64,000 bases of DNA, taken from NCBI GenBank assembly GCA_029243165.1, contig JAQWSN010000005.1, forward strand, positions 1-64,000, given 5' to 3'. Origin of the DNA: Flavobacteriaceae bacterium. Lineage in GTDB: Bacteria; Bacteroidota; Bacteroidia; Flavobacteriales; Flavobacteriaceae. The notes beneath the pieces were generated by a model that was not told the DNA's origin, made no database searches, and was given only the letters and a program-made list of their open reading frames with translations. Position numbers and translations under genes: made by a program. Shown here one piece after another: positions 50,613 to 59,889 of the stretch. Positions within the stretch are counted from its first letter, which is position 1. Each line of letters starts with the position of its first letter.

Positions 50613-50962
50613 CCCTTCAAATGTAAAATTTTAACAATTCTTTAAAAAAAACCTAGGGCTTAAGGTTTTTAGAGAAAAAGAACATTTAGATTTCTCTTCT
50701 CACCAAAATTTTAGCACTCATTTTAACCAAATTTATTTAGTAAATAAATCTTACTGTTCTTACTAATTCATAGGTCAAAAACATCAAAAACTACTTTGAA
50801 TCTAATATTGAGCATCTTGAGACATTTTTGAAAAACAAAAAGGGAGACTTTAAAAATATCGACTACCTCAAAAAATTAGTCCGGTTTATGGATGAATTAA
50901 CTTGAGAAAAATTTCATCGAATTTTTTTACATAAAAATTAATACATTTAGCAAAAAAATTGG
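50613..50962. other. Spacer between the ribosomal operon and the next gene
   Basis: This stretch holds no complete gene. A hairpin AAAAACCT / AGGTTTTT (50646-50654 and 50663-50670) followed by T could act as a weak terminator. The reading frame 50774-50905 looks coding but lacks a start (listed separately). A TACATTTA element (50942-50949) lies 13 bp before the ATG of the following gene and may be its -7 promoter box. The rest is plain AT-rich sequence. Confidence 0.5.
50774..50905 (+). pseudogene. Possible remnant of a small gene (43 codons, no start codon)
   Basis: A 43-codon frame reads IKNYFESNIEHLETFLKNKK, then GDFKNIDYLKKLVRFMDELT and a TGA stop. The charged helical composition and codon choice look like real protein. 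However, a TAG lies immediately upstream in frame and the only ATG is four codons before the end. It may be the tail of a decayed gene, or an unusual short gene with a rare start. I do not recognise it. Confidence 0.25.
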
Positions 50963-51688
50963 ATGAAAAAGTACTTACTTTTGCTGACTCTACATGCCTT
51001 TTACTTTACCTCTTTTGCTCAAAAAGGCCCACCAATAGGCACAAACGGAGTACGTTCTGACAGTCGGCTTTCAGATCTTTTTGAAAACATAAAAAACCGA
51101 GTTGAAGATCAAAAAACTTCCGTAGATCAAATCAAAGGAAGTCCTTACTTTGATGAATCTTTTAAATTGGCTGAGGTTGAATATTTTGGAAAAATACTCA
51201 AGGATCAGATTTACTTGCGCTACAATGCATACAGCGATGAAATGGAGATGGTAAGTAATCCCCAATTAAAGAATTCCGAAACCATACTAATTAAAAATAA
51301 TAAAGTTGCTTGTACTATTGGCGAAAACGCTTATCATTATCTAGGTTATGTCGATGAAAATGAAACTCCAGCAGTGGGTTATGTTTTGGAACTTTTCAAA
51401 GGTGAAAAACTATCATTTTACGAGAGAAATGAAAAAGTTTACATGGGAGCAACGCAAGCGAGAACATCGCTTGAAAGATCCTTTCCTGCACGTTTTGTAG
51501 ACAAAAAAAAGTTTTATTTTTCTATTGAAAATGGCTCTTTAAAAGAAGTTAAGTTAAATAAAAAGAAAGTTAGTAACACACTAAAAGCCTACGATGAAGA
51601 TGTTAAAAACTACATTTCTGCTTCCAAAACAAAGCTTAAAAGCAAAGAAGATGTGCTTCAACTCCTCAATTTTATTGAGAAAAACTAG
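50963..51688 (+). CDS. Secreted protein of unknown function
   Basis: A 241-residue protein with a clear signal peptide (MKKYLLLLTLHAFYFTSFAQ, cleavage near AQ/KG). The mature part begins with a short Gly/Pro-rich segment, then a repeating alternation of charged helix and beta strand (VEYFGKILKDQIYLRYNAYS, VACTIGENAYHYLGYVDENE). No catalytic motif is visible. It has the look of periplasmic proteins common in Flavobacteriia, but I cannot name a family. The C-terminus is lysine-rich and helical (KTKLKSKEDVLQLLNFIEKN). It stands alone between the ribosomal operon and the first susC. Confidence 0.7.
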   Translation: MKKYLLLLTLHAFYFTSFAQKGPPIGTNGVRSDSRLSDLFENIKNRVEDQKTSVDQIKGSPYFDESFKLAEVEYFGKILKDQIYLRYNAYSDEMEMVSNPQLKNSETILIKNNKVACTIGENAYHYLGYVDENETPAVGYVLELFKGEKLSFYERNEKVYMGATQARTSLERSFPARFVDKKKFYFSIENGSLKEVKLNKKKVSNTLKAYDEDVKNYISASKTKLKSKEDVLQLLNFIEKN

Positions 51689-51795
51689 GAATCCTTTGAG
51701 GATATGAATTTCTTTTTTGATCTCAATTTGTAGTCCGTAAACAGATCGTATCCATTAACTACAGCGTTTTTTTTTGCTAATTTTTAGATTTTTTT

Positions 51796-51825
51796 AACAT
51801 TTATTAACTATAATTATTACTTTTG
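51796..51825 (+). promoter_or_regulatory. Promoter and shared upstream element of the first susC gene
   Basis: AACATTTATTAACTAT (51796-51811) is followed after 6 bp by TACTTTTG (51818-51825), a perfect TAnnTTTG box, 21 bp before the preferred susC start. The same 16-base element occurs before the second susC at 56573-56588. There is no canonical TTG at -33; the repeated element occupies that place. Confidence 0.6.
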
Positions 51826-51846
51826 AGGCACTTAAAAAAATTTATA

Positions 51847-54800
51847 ATGAAACATTCAATCTATTTTATGGCTTTGATCATGTGCATTCAAGTTGCATTT
51901 GCTCAGAGCACTATTACAGGTAACGTTACTGATGATCTAGGTGTTCCACTTCCGGGTGCAACGATCCTAGAGGTAGGTACCAACAATGGTACAACTACTG
52001 ATTTTGACGGTAACTATTCCATTACTGTACAGGATGGTTCTTCAATATCTGCAGGCTTTGTAGGTTATGAAACATCTACAGCTGTTGTTAGTGGACAAGA
52101 CCAAATCAACTTTTCCTTACAACAAGGTAATCAATTAGAAGAAGTGGTTGTAACTTCTCTTGGAATCAAGCGAGAGTCAAAAGCTCTTGGTTATTCTATT
52201 CAAACAGTGGGTAGTGATGACATCGCTAATTCTGGATCCAATAGTGCACTAGATGCATTAGTTGGTAAGGCTGCAGGTGTACAAATTACCAGATCTGCAG
52301 GTTCTGCTGGGGGTGGATCAAGAATCCTTATTCGAGGTGTGACCTCAATGATTGGTAACAACCAACCGCTTATCGTAATTGATGGTGTAAGAACAAACAA
52401 CGAAACACTTAATTCCGGTTCTAGTACTGCTGGTACAGCAACTTCTAACCGTTTGATGGATTTAAATAATGATGATATTGAAAGTATCAACATTCTTAAA
52501 GGATCCGCTGCAACAGCTCTTTACGGTACAGCTGGTGCTGCAGGTGTAGTTGTAATTACAACCAAGAAAGGTGCAGAAGGTGAAATGAAAGTTTCCTACA
52601 CTCATTCTACAGGTGTAGATTGGCTTTCAACAACTTTCAATATGCAAACTGAATTTGCTCAAGGTAGAAACAGAAGTAGAAGCAATCGTACATCTTACTG
52701 GAGATCACCGGGTACTGGGGAATCAAGTTCATATGGACCAAGAATTACTGACTTGGAATATTCTACTGACCCAAACCATCCAGATGCTCCATCTGCTAGC
52801 GACTTTGATTCTGAAGGGAACTACCTTTGGGATAAAAACGGATTCTTAGTTCCTAAAGGAACAGGAAACGGAGTAGCTGCAAATAACTACCAAGATAATT
52901 ACAGAGGATTTTTTAGAGATGCTATGCAATCTTTAAACAACCTTAGTATTTCTGGTGGTAGTGAAAAAGCTACTTACAAATTTTCAACTTCATATTTAAC
53001 TAACGAAGGTATTGTACCTAACGAAGAATATGGAAGAAAGACATTTAGTTTAGCGGGTACATTACAGGCAAATGATAAATTGAAGTTTACTACTACTTTT
53101 AATTTTATTCGCTCAGACTATGACAGAATTCAGCAAGGTTCTAACACCTCTGGATTATTACTAGGTCTTTACAGAACACCAATATCTTTTGATAACGCAA
53201 ATGGATTCAGCGCACCTGATGCTGTTGATAGTCCTTCTGCATACATCTTCCCTAATGGAAAACAAAGAAACTACCGAGGTGGAGGTGGATATGACAACCC
53301 TTATTGGATCATAAACAACGCACTTAGAGAAGAAACGGTTAATCGTGTTTATGGTAGTTTTGCAGTTGAGTACAATGTAAATAAATGGCTTAATGCTGTT
53401 TTAAACGTTGGTGCTGACTTTACAAGTGATATCCGTAAGCAAAATTTTGAAAAAGGTTCAAGAACGAGCTCTCAAGGTTTATCTTCATTATCACAGTACA
53501 CAACTTACCAATCTGACGCAATCCTTAATATTTCAGGAGGTGATGCAATTACTGATAAATTAAATCTTAATTATTTAGTAAGTGCCAACGCATTCTCATT
53601 CCAAAGAACAGGTCTTTTTACAGATGGATCTAACTTTGCTTTCCAAGGATTTATTAATCTTGCAAACGCATCTAACATCACAGGTTCTGAATCTTTATTA
53701 AGGAATACTCAAATGGGACTTGTTGCACAAGTTGAAGCTGATTGGGATAGCACATTCTATTTAACACTTGCTGCAAGACAGGATTACGATTCACGTCTTG
53801 GAGTACCTGGTACAGAGTTTAAAGGATCCGATTACTCTTTCGTATATCCAGCTGCTTCTTTGTCCGTTTTAGTTAGTGAATTACTTCCTAAAAGTGATGT
53901 GCTTTCTTTCGCAAAGGTTAGAGCCTCATGGGCACAAGTGGGTGGACCACCACCTTTCTCTTACTTAACAACTTCAGGTTATGGAATTACAAATGTAGGA
54001 GACGGATGGGGCGACGCACTCAGTTGGCCAATACAAGGGATCACAGGATTTGAGATTGACAGTGTTCTAGGTAATAGCGACTTGAAATCTGAGTTAACCG
54101 AAGAAGTTGAATTCGGTGTTGACTTACGATTCTTCAAAAATAGAGTTGGTTTAGATGTTGCTTATTACAACAGAAAAATGACCGATGCAATTCTTAATGC
54201 ATCATTACCTACGTCTACTGGATACCAAAACGTTTGGTTGAATTCTGGAGAAATGACAGGTAAAGGAATCGAGGCTACTTTAAACTTAGGTATCGTTGAG
54301 TCTGAAGACTTTTCTTGGGATTCTCAAGTTAACTACACGACTAATGAAAATATCGTTGAACAGTTAGCTCCTGGATTAGATAAATTATTCCTTGCAGGAT
54401 TTAGTAGTGCAGGTTCTTACTTAATTGCAGGTAACCAATACGGTGCTGTAGTAGGAGGATCTTATTTAAGAACGGGTTCTGGAGGAGCAAATGATGATGG
54501 TCTTAATATTCCAGAAGGAGAAGTTGTTGTAAACAGTGACCCAACTTCTAACGAATACGGTTACCAAGCTGTTGACCCTGTTCAAAGAGCTATCGGAAAT
54601 CCAAATCCAGACTTTATTGTTGGATGGAATAATAAATTGAGAATCAAATCTTTCAACATTGGGTTCTTACTTGACTGGAGACAAGGTGGAGACATGCTTA
54701 ACGGTGTGGCTTGGGCACTTTCATTCTTTGGAAGAGATCAATTATCTGCTGAAACTAGAGTAGAATCTCCTACACCCATCGTAGGTGTGAAGGCAGACGG

Positions 54801-55137
54801 TACACCAAATGATATTCCAATTGTAAGAGATCAGTATTACTACCAATCTTCTGTTGGTGGATTCGGTTCTGTCTGGGAGCAATTTGTCGAAGACGGTGGC
54901 TGGTTAAGACTTCGTGAAGTAAGTTTAGGTTGGGACATCCCAATGGCTGACTTAGGTATCGATTTTATTGATAGCGGAAATTTAAGCGTTGTAGGAAGAA
55001 ACCTATGGTATTCTACAGAATACAATGGAGTAGATCCTGAAACATCATTAACTGGTGTTGGTAACGGACAAGGTGTTGATTACTTCAACATGCCCTCTAC
55101 TAGATCTGTAATGTTTAAATTAAATTTAAATTTATAA
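51847..55137 (+). CDS. SusC/RagA-family TonB-dependent outer-membrane receptor (first copy)
   Basis: A 1,096-residue outer-membrane barrel receptor. A signal peptide ending FAQ is followed by a carboxypeptidase-regulatory-like domain (residues 20-95, TITGNVTDDLGVPLPGATI), the TonB-box-like EEVVVTSLGIKRE, the plug domain (ALDALVGKAAGVQI, then RILIRGVTSM, QPLIVIDGVR and SINILKGSAATALYG) and a beta barrel. It ends with aromatic residues typical of barrel insertion (VMFKLNLNL). With its SusD partner, three bases downstream, it should import a bulky nutrient using TonB energy. No glycoside hydrolase or peptidase is adjacent, so the substrate cannot be named. The ATG at 51847 is preferred over 51823, which lies inside the promoter box. 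Confidence 0.95.
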   Translation: MKHSIYFMALIMCIQVAFAQSTITGNVTDDLGVPLPGATILEVGTNNGTTTDFDGNYSITVQDGSSISAGFVGYETSTAVVSGQDQINFSLQQGNQLEEVVVTSLGIKRESKALGYSIQTVGSDDIANSGSNSALDALVGKAAGVQITRSAGSAGGGSRILIRGVTSMIGNNQPLIVIDGVRTNNETLNSGSSTAGTATSNRLMDLNNDDIESINILKGSAATALYGTAGAAGVVVITTKKGAEGEMKVSYTHSTGVDWLSTTFNMQTEFAQGRNRSRSNRTSYWRSPGTGESSSYGPRITDLEYSTDPNHPDAPSASDFDSEGNYLWDKNGFLVPKGTGNGVAANNYQDNYRGFFRDAMQSLNNLSISGGSEKATYKFSTSYLTNEGIVPNEEYGRKTFSLAGTLQANDKLKFTTTFNFIRSDYDRIQQGSNTSGLLLGLYRTPISFDNANGFSAPDAVDSPSAYIFPNGKQRNYRGGGGYDNPYWIINNALREETVNRVYGSFAVEYNVNKWLNAVLNVGADFTSDIRKQNFEKGSRTSSQGLSSLSQYTTYQSDAILNISGGDAITDKLNLNYLVSANAFSFQRTGLFTDGSNFAFQGFINLANASNITGSESLLRNTQMGLVAQVEADWDSTFYLTLAARQDYDSRLGVPGTEFKGSDYSFVYPAASLSVLVSELLPKSDVLSFAKVRASWAQVGGPPPFSYLTTSGYGITNVGDGWGDALSWPIQGITGFEIDSVLGNSDLKSELTEEVEFGVDLRFFKNRVGLDVAYYNRKMTDAILNASLPTSTGYQNVWLNSGEMTGKGIEATLNLGIVESEDFSWDSQVNYTTNENIVEQLAPGLDKLFLAGFSSAGSYLIAGNQYGAVVGGSYLRTGSGGANDDGLNIPEGEVVVNSDPTSNEYGYQAVDPVQRAIGNPNPDFIVGWNNKLRIKSFNIGFLLDWRQGGDMLNGVAWALSFFGRDQLSAETRVESPTPIVGVKADGTPNDIPIVRDQYYYQSSVGGFGSVWEQFVEDGGWLRLREVSLGWDIPMADLGIDFIDSGNLSVVGRNLWYSTEYNGVDPETSLTGVGNGQGVDYFNMPSTRSVMFKLNLNL

Positions 55138-55140
55138 ACC

Positions 55141-56454
55141 ATGAAAAGATTAGAAAATATTTTAAAAACTGTTTTTTGTGTCTTGCTTTTCACAGCTTGC
55201 GAAAGCTTTATTGCTGACGACATAAACCTGGATCCTAATAATCCAAGTTCAGTTACACTAAATGCCGTGTTACCTAGTATTCAGGTAAGACACATGGATG
55301 TTTACGGAGGTCAAACTTCACGTGTAAACTCTATGTTATCTCAACAAGTTGAAGGAGTTGCCAGACAATGGTCTTCTTTCAACGATTATTCAGGATTAAC
55401 ACCCACACGTTTTATTACTGTATGGGATATCTATTATGGAGAAATCTTGATCGAAGTAAATAAAATGATCAGCGATGCTTCAGAAGATGGATACAACCAT
55501 TATGCCGGAATCGGTCAAATCCTTAAAGCAGCTGCTTTAATGGATATGACGGACTGGTGGGGTGATATTCCCTACACTGAGGCTGTACTTGGAATTGATA
55601 AAATCAATCCAGCGTTTGATTCACAACAAGCCATCTACACTGAAGTTTTCAGTTTATTAAATTCTGGAGTTTCTTTATTGAGTGGTGGTAATGGTGGATT
55701 TGCAGTAGGTAGTGATGATGTAATCTTTGGTGGAGACACAAGTAAGTGGATTAAAGCTGCGAATGCAATTAAAGCAAGAGGGCATCTTCACCTTGGTGAT
55801 TATGCAGCAGCACTTTCAGCTGCTAAGTCTTCTTTTACTTCAAGAGCTGATAATATGTCTTATAAATTCTCTTCTACCCAACAAGCGGGATGGTGGAGAT
55901 TTAATGACGGTAGAACGGGTGATCTCGAATTTCATCCTTACTTAAGAGAAATGATGACTGCTTTAAATGATACTGACCGCCTAGGTGTTTGGGATCAAAC
56001 TTTTATTACAAGTCATGATTACTTGAAGGCAGATTACGATCAAGCTTATATTTCTTACAGAGAAATCCAGTTTATAATCGCAGAATGTTTAAGCAGAACG
56101 AACGGAAGTGCTTCAGAAATGGAAACGGCTTACCTAAACGGTATCAAAGCATCATTTGCTGAAACAGGACTTTCGGATGCTGCTTATGATACTTATGTAG
56201 CTCAAGCTGAGGTTAATCCAGGTGGTGCAAGTTTGGATTTAGAAGATCATATCTTAACTCAAAAATATATCGGTTTGTTTGTTCAGCCCGAAGTATTTAA
56301 TGACTTAAGAAGAAATGATTTTCCTGTCCTTACTCCTACTTCAGGATCACAAATTCCTGTTCGTTGGAACTATTCTGAATTCGAAATACTTTTCAATTCA
56401 AATACTCCTGCTGGAGGAACTCTTTTTAGCCCAAAAAATAGTTGGGATAACTAG
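55141..56454 (+). CDS. SusD/RagB-like nutrient-binding lipoprotein (first copy)
   Basis: A 437-residue lipoprotein with lipobox FTAC at the end of a short signal peptide (lipidated Cys near residue 20). The mature protein begins INLDPNNPSSVTLNAVLPSI, as in the SusD-like group related to PF12771. It carries TPR-like helices including the conserved ALMDMTDWWGDIPYTEA and FGGDTSKWIKAANAIKARG. SusD proteins cap the SusC barrel from outside and bind the substrate. It starts three bases after the susC stop. A strong terminator follows. Confidence 0.93.
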   Translation: MKRLENILKTVFCVLLFTACESFIADDINLDPNNPSSVTLNAVLPSIQVRHMDVYGGQTSRVNSMLSQQVEGVARQWSSFNDYSGLTPTRFITVWDIYYGEILIEVNKMISDASEDGYNHYAGIGQILKAAALMDMTDWWGDIPYTEAVLGIDKINPAFDSQQAIYTEVFSLLNSGVSLLSGGNGGFAVGSDDVIFGGDTSKWIKAANAIKARGHLHLGDYAAALSAAKSSFTSRADNMSYKFSSTQQAGWWRFNDGRTGDLEFHPYLREMMTALNDTDRLGVWDQTFITSHDYLKADYDQAYISYREIQFIIAECLSRTNGSASEMETAYLNGIKASFAETGLSDAAYDTYVAQAEVNPGGASLDLEDHILTQKYIGLFVQPEVFNDLRRNDFPVLTPTSGSQIPVRWNYSEFEILFNSNTPAGGTLFSPKNSWDN

Positions 56455-56475
56455 AACAGTATTTCTTACAAATTT

Positions 56476-56508
56476 AAAAACCACCTCAATTGAGGTGGTT
56501 TTTTTTTA
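56476..56508 (+). terminator. Terminator of the first susCD pair
   Basis: A perfect palindrome, CCACCTCAATTGAGGTGG (56481-56498), is flanked by an A run before and nine T after. It is a strong intrinsic terminator 22 bp after the susD stop and separates the two susCD units. Confidence 0.92.
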
Positions 56509-56572
56509 CTTAAATTTTACTACAAATAGCAGTGAAAAATAGAGTACGTTTAATTTTTTTAATAATAAATTA

Positions 56573-56601
56573 AACATTTATTAACTATTTTTATACATTA
56601 G
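56573..56601 (+). promoter_or_regulatory. Promoter and shared upstream element of the second susC gene
   Basis: AACATTTATTAACTAT (56573-56588), identical to the element before the first susC, is followed after 5 bp by TACATTAG (56594-56601), one mismatch from TAnnTTTG. The ATG is 17 bp downstream. Confidence 0.5.
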
Positions 56602-56618
56602 CTAAAACAAATTTTTTT

Positions 56619-59600
56619 ATGAAACATTTATGCTATTTACTGGTAGTTATGCTTTGTACATTCTTTTCGTACGCGCAGACTACCATTACAGGAAATGTTA
56701 CCGATGATTTAGGTGTTCCCTTGCCAGGTGCCACAATATTAGAAACTGGAACAAGCAACGGAACAACTACGGATTTTGACGGTAACTTTACCATTACTGT
56801 ACAGGAAAATGCATCAATCTCTGCAAGCTTTGTAGGGTATGAAACAAGTACTGCTGCAGTTACTGGGCTAGATCAAATTAATTTTTCCTTAGAACAAGGA
56901 AATCAATTAGAGGAAGTAATTGTTACTTCACTTGGGATTAAAAGAGAAAAGCAAGCTTTAGGTTATGCAGTCTCAGAGGTCTCTAATGAATCCATTGAAC
57001 AACGTGCTGAGGGAGATATCGGTCGTGTATTGACAGGTAAAGCTTCTGGGGTTCAAATCACGAATCAAAGTGGTTTGTCAGGATCTGGAACAAATATCAT
57101 TATTCGAGGGTTTAACTCCTTTTCACAAGGCAACCAGCCCTTATTCATTGTCGATGGTATTCCATTTAGTAGTGAAACGAACAGTCAAGGTAGTGTTATT
57201 GACGGAAACAACGGATCTTCTAGATTCTTAGACATTGATCCCAATAACATTGAATCTGTAAGTGTATTAAAAGGATTGGCTGCAGCAACACTCTACGGTA
57301 CACAAGGACGTAACGGTGTAATTTTGATTACTACCAAATCTGGAAGTTCTGCTAGTGGTGAGAAAAGTAAAAATGAAATCACCATCAACTCTTCCTATTT
57401 CAATGTAGATTTTGCTTCCATGCCAGATTATCAAAATCAGTATGGAAATGGTTTTGATCAATCTTTCGGTTGGTTCTTCTCCAATTGGGGGCCTAGTTTT
57501 GACGAGGGTGGACCTGCAGGATGGGCTGGACAATCTTCCATCAACGGGAGTGTATCAGGACAGCCTGGCTTTCTAAGACATCCATTCACAACAGCAAGTT
57601 CAGCAACTGGAATACCTCAAGTATTAGAAGCTCTTAACATAGAGCCAGATGCACTCTATGAATGGAAAGCTTATGATAGCGTTGGAAACTTTTTTAGAAC
57701 AGGACACGTTTTTAGTAATAACGTAAATGTTAGAGGATCAACCTCTGACGGAACTGTAAACTACAATATTAACTACGGAAATCTCGAGGATGTTGGATTT
57801 ACTCCTGGAAACTCAGTAAATAGAAACACTTTAAGTTTTGGTGGAAACGCACAGCTCTCTAATAATTTTGTGGTTGGAGGTACTTTAAACTTTACTCAAA
57901 CTAAATTCCAATCGCCTCCTGTTGCTGCAGGACGAGGTAGTAATGTAGGCGGAGAAGGTTCTTCAGTGTTTGCTAATGTATTCTACACTCCTCGTAGTGT
58001 TGATTTAATGGGGCTACCCTATCAAAATCCTGTTACCGGTGAATCGATTTATTACAGACAAAATAACTCCATTCAGCACCCCCTTTGGACTGTTAATAAC
58101 ACTTCCAATATCCAAAATACAAATCGTGTATTTGGAGGAGCAAATATTTCTTATGGGATCAATGATAATCTCAACCTGTCCTACCGTTATGGAGTTGACG
58201 TCTATTCAGAAAATAACATTAACTACTCAAACAAGGGAGGAAAAACAGGATCTTTAGTTAACAGAAATGGTATTTATGAAACTTGGAATAATACAAAATC
58301 CATTTACAATCACAATCTTAATGTTAGCGGTGATTATGACATAGATGATTTTGGAGTTACATTCAACCTAGGTGTCGATTCGAGAAGTGATACCTATGAT
58401 CAGAACGGTACAAGAAGTACGGGTCAACAAGTATTTAACGTACTGAGACACTTCAATTTTGAACAACAAGATGAAATTCAATATTTCGAAAGAAGAAATA
58501 TTGTAGGTGCTTTTGCACAAACTGAACTGGATTACGATCGAGTGATTTATTTAACCTTGGCTGCAAGAAAAGACTGGGTTTCAAATTTATCAAAAGAAAA
58601 CAGATCGATTATTTATCCCTCTGTAAGTGCGGCTTTCATTCCAACACAGGCTTTTCCTAGTATTAAGAGTGATTTAATCAGCTTGTTAAAAGTAAGAGCA
58701 GGGTATGGTACTTCAGCAAACTTCCCCTTGAGATATCCAATTGCTGCAACACTAAATTTGGATACCCAATCTTTTATCAAGAACGGAAACTATGTGATCT
58801 CTAACACTTCTGGTTCTATTTTAGGGAATCCAAATTTGAAGCCAGAACGAATTGATGAAATTGAAATTGGTCTAGAAGGACGTTTTATCAACAATAGATT
58901 GAGTCTAGACCTTTCTGTTTACAACAAGAAAACGAATGACTTGATTATTGACAGACCGTTGGATCCATCAACGGGTTACACTTCAACAAAAACCAATATC
59001 GGTTTAATTGAAAATAAGGGTGTGGAATTAGATCTTTCTATGGACTGGTTCCAAAGTATGGATGGACTTAACTGGACAACTTCACTTAACTGGTCTACCA
59101 ACGATGCAATTGTTATTGACCTAGGTCAGGATACCGATAGAATTGTTTATGCAGGATACGGATCAACTTTAGGTAATGCAGCAATTGTTGGAGAATCTCT
59201 AGGATCTATTGTAGGAAGTTCTAATACTCGCTACGGCGGTACCATTGAAAACTCAAGATGGGTTGGCGGTGGAGAGCCTGTGGTAAACAACCAAGGTAGT
59301 TATGATGAAACATTCGATCTTTCAATTATTGGGGATGCAAATCCAGATTGGATTGCAAACATTAGCAATACTATTTCATTTAGAAACTTGAGTTTTAATT
59401 TCTTATTTAATTATCAATCAGGAGGTGACATCTACACCTACACTGTGGCAACTTTATTAGGTAGGGGCCTTACAACCGATACTCTTGACAGAGAGTTAAG
59501 TTTTATTCTCCCTGGGGTAAATTCAAACGGTCAAACTAATAATAAACAAATTAATAATTCAACTTTTTACTTCAGTAATGTATTGTACGGATCTGATGAA

Positions 59601-59870
59601 ATGTTGGTTTACGACGCAAGCCACTGGAGGCTCGGGGAAATTTCCCTTTCCTACAGCTTGCCAAAGAGCCTAATTGAAGCTACACCATTTGGAAGCATAT
59701 CCATTACTGCCTCTGGATTCAACCTAGCATACAATGCGTGGAATACACCAGAAGGAACAAATTTTGATCCTAATGTTGCTGGAGTCGGAGTTGGAAACGG
59801 TAGAGGATTTGACTTCCTAAACGGTCCTAGTTCAAAGAGATACGGTGGAAGTATTAAACTTACATTTTAA
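56619..59870 (+). CDS. SusC/RagA-family TonB-dependent outer-membrane receptor (second copy)
   Basis: A 1,083-residue paralogue of the receptor encoded at 51847. It has a signal peptide ending SYAQ, a carboxypeptidase-regulatory-like domain nearly identical to that of the first copy (TITGNVTDDLGVPLPGATI), EEVIVTSLGIKRE, a plug domain (VLTGKASGVQITNQSG, NIIIRGFNSF, QPLFIVDGIPF, SVSVLKGLAAATLYG) and a barrel ending YGGSIKLTF. The barrel differs widely from the first copy, so the substrate is probably different. It lies 19 bp before its susD gene. Confidence 0.95.
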   Translation: MKHLCYLLVVMLCTFFSYAQTTITGNVTDDLGVPLPGATILETGTSNGTTTDFDGNFTITVQENASISASFVGYETSTAAVTGLDQINFSLEQGNQLEEVIVTSLGIKREKQALGYAVSEVSNESIEQRAEGDIGRVLTGKASGVQITNQSGLSGSGTNIIIRGFNSFSQGNQPLFIVDGIPFSSETNSQGSVIDGNNGSSRFLDIDPNNIESVSVLKGLAAATLYGTQGRNGVILITTKSGSSASGEKSKNEITINSSYFNVDFASMPDYQNQYGNGFDQSFGWFFSNWGPSFDEGGPAGWAGQSSINGSVSGQPGFLRHPFTTASSATGIPQVLEALNIEPDALYEWKAYDSVGNFFRTGHVFSNNVNVRGSTSDGTVNYNINYGNLEDVGFTPGNSVNRNTLSFGGNAQLSNNFVVGGTLNFTQTKFQSPPVAAGRGSNVGGEGSSVFANVFYTPRSVDLMGLPYQNPVTGESIYYRQNNSIQHPLWTVNNTSNIQNTNRVFGGANISYGINDNLNLSYRYGVDVYSENNINYSNKGGKTGSLVNRNGIYETWNNTKSIYNHNLNVSGDYDIDDFGVTFNLGVDSRSDTYDQNGTRSTGQQVFNVLRHFNFEQQDEIQYFERRNIVGAFAQTELDYDRVIYLTLAARKDWVSNLSKENRSIIYPSVSAAFIPTQAFPSIKSDLISLLKVRAGYGTSANFPLRYPIAATLNLDTQSFIKNGNYVISNTSGSILGNPNLKPERIDEIEIGLEGRFINNRLSLDLSVYNKKTNDLIIDRPLDPSTGYTSTKTNIGLIENKGVELDLSMDWFQSMDGLNWTTSLNWSTNDAIVIDLGQDTDRIVYAGYGSTLGNAAIVGESLGSIVGSSNTRYGGTIENSRWVGGGEPVVNNQGSYDETFDLSIIGDANPDWIANISNTISFRNLSFNFLFNYQSGGDIYTYTVATLLGRGLTTDTLDRELSFILPGVNSNGQTNNKQINNSTFYFSNVLYGSDEMLVYDASHWRLGEISLSYSLPKSLIEATPFGSISITASGFNLAYNAWNTPEGTNFDPNVAGVGVGNGRGFDFLNGPSSKRYGGSIKLTF

Positions 59871-59889
59871 AAAAATAATTTAAGAAAAC

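Noticed and set aside
51823-51846. Upstream ATG for the first SusC
   Set aside because: The extra eight residues overlap the TACTTTTG promoter box and would place charged residues before the signal peptide.
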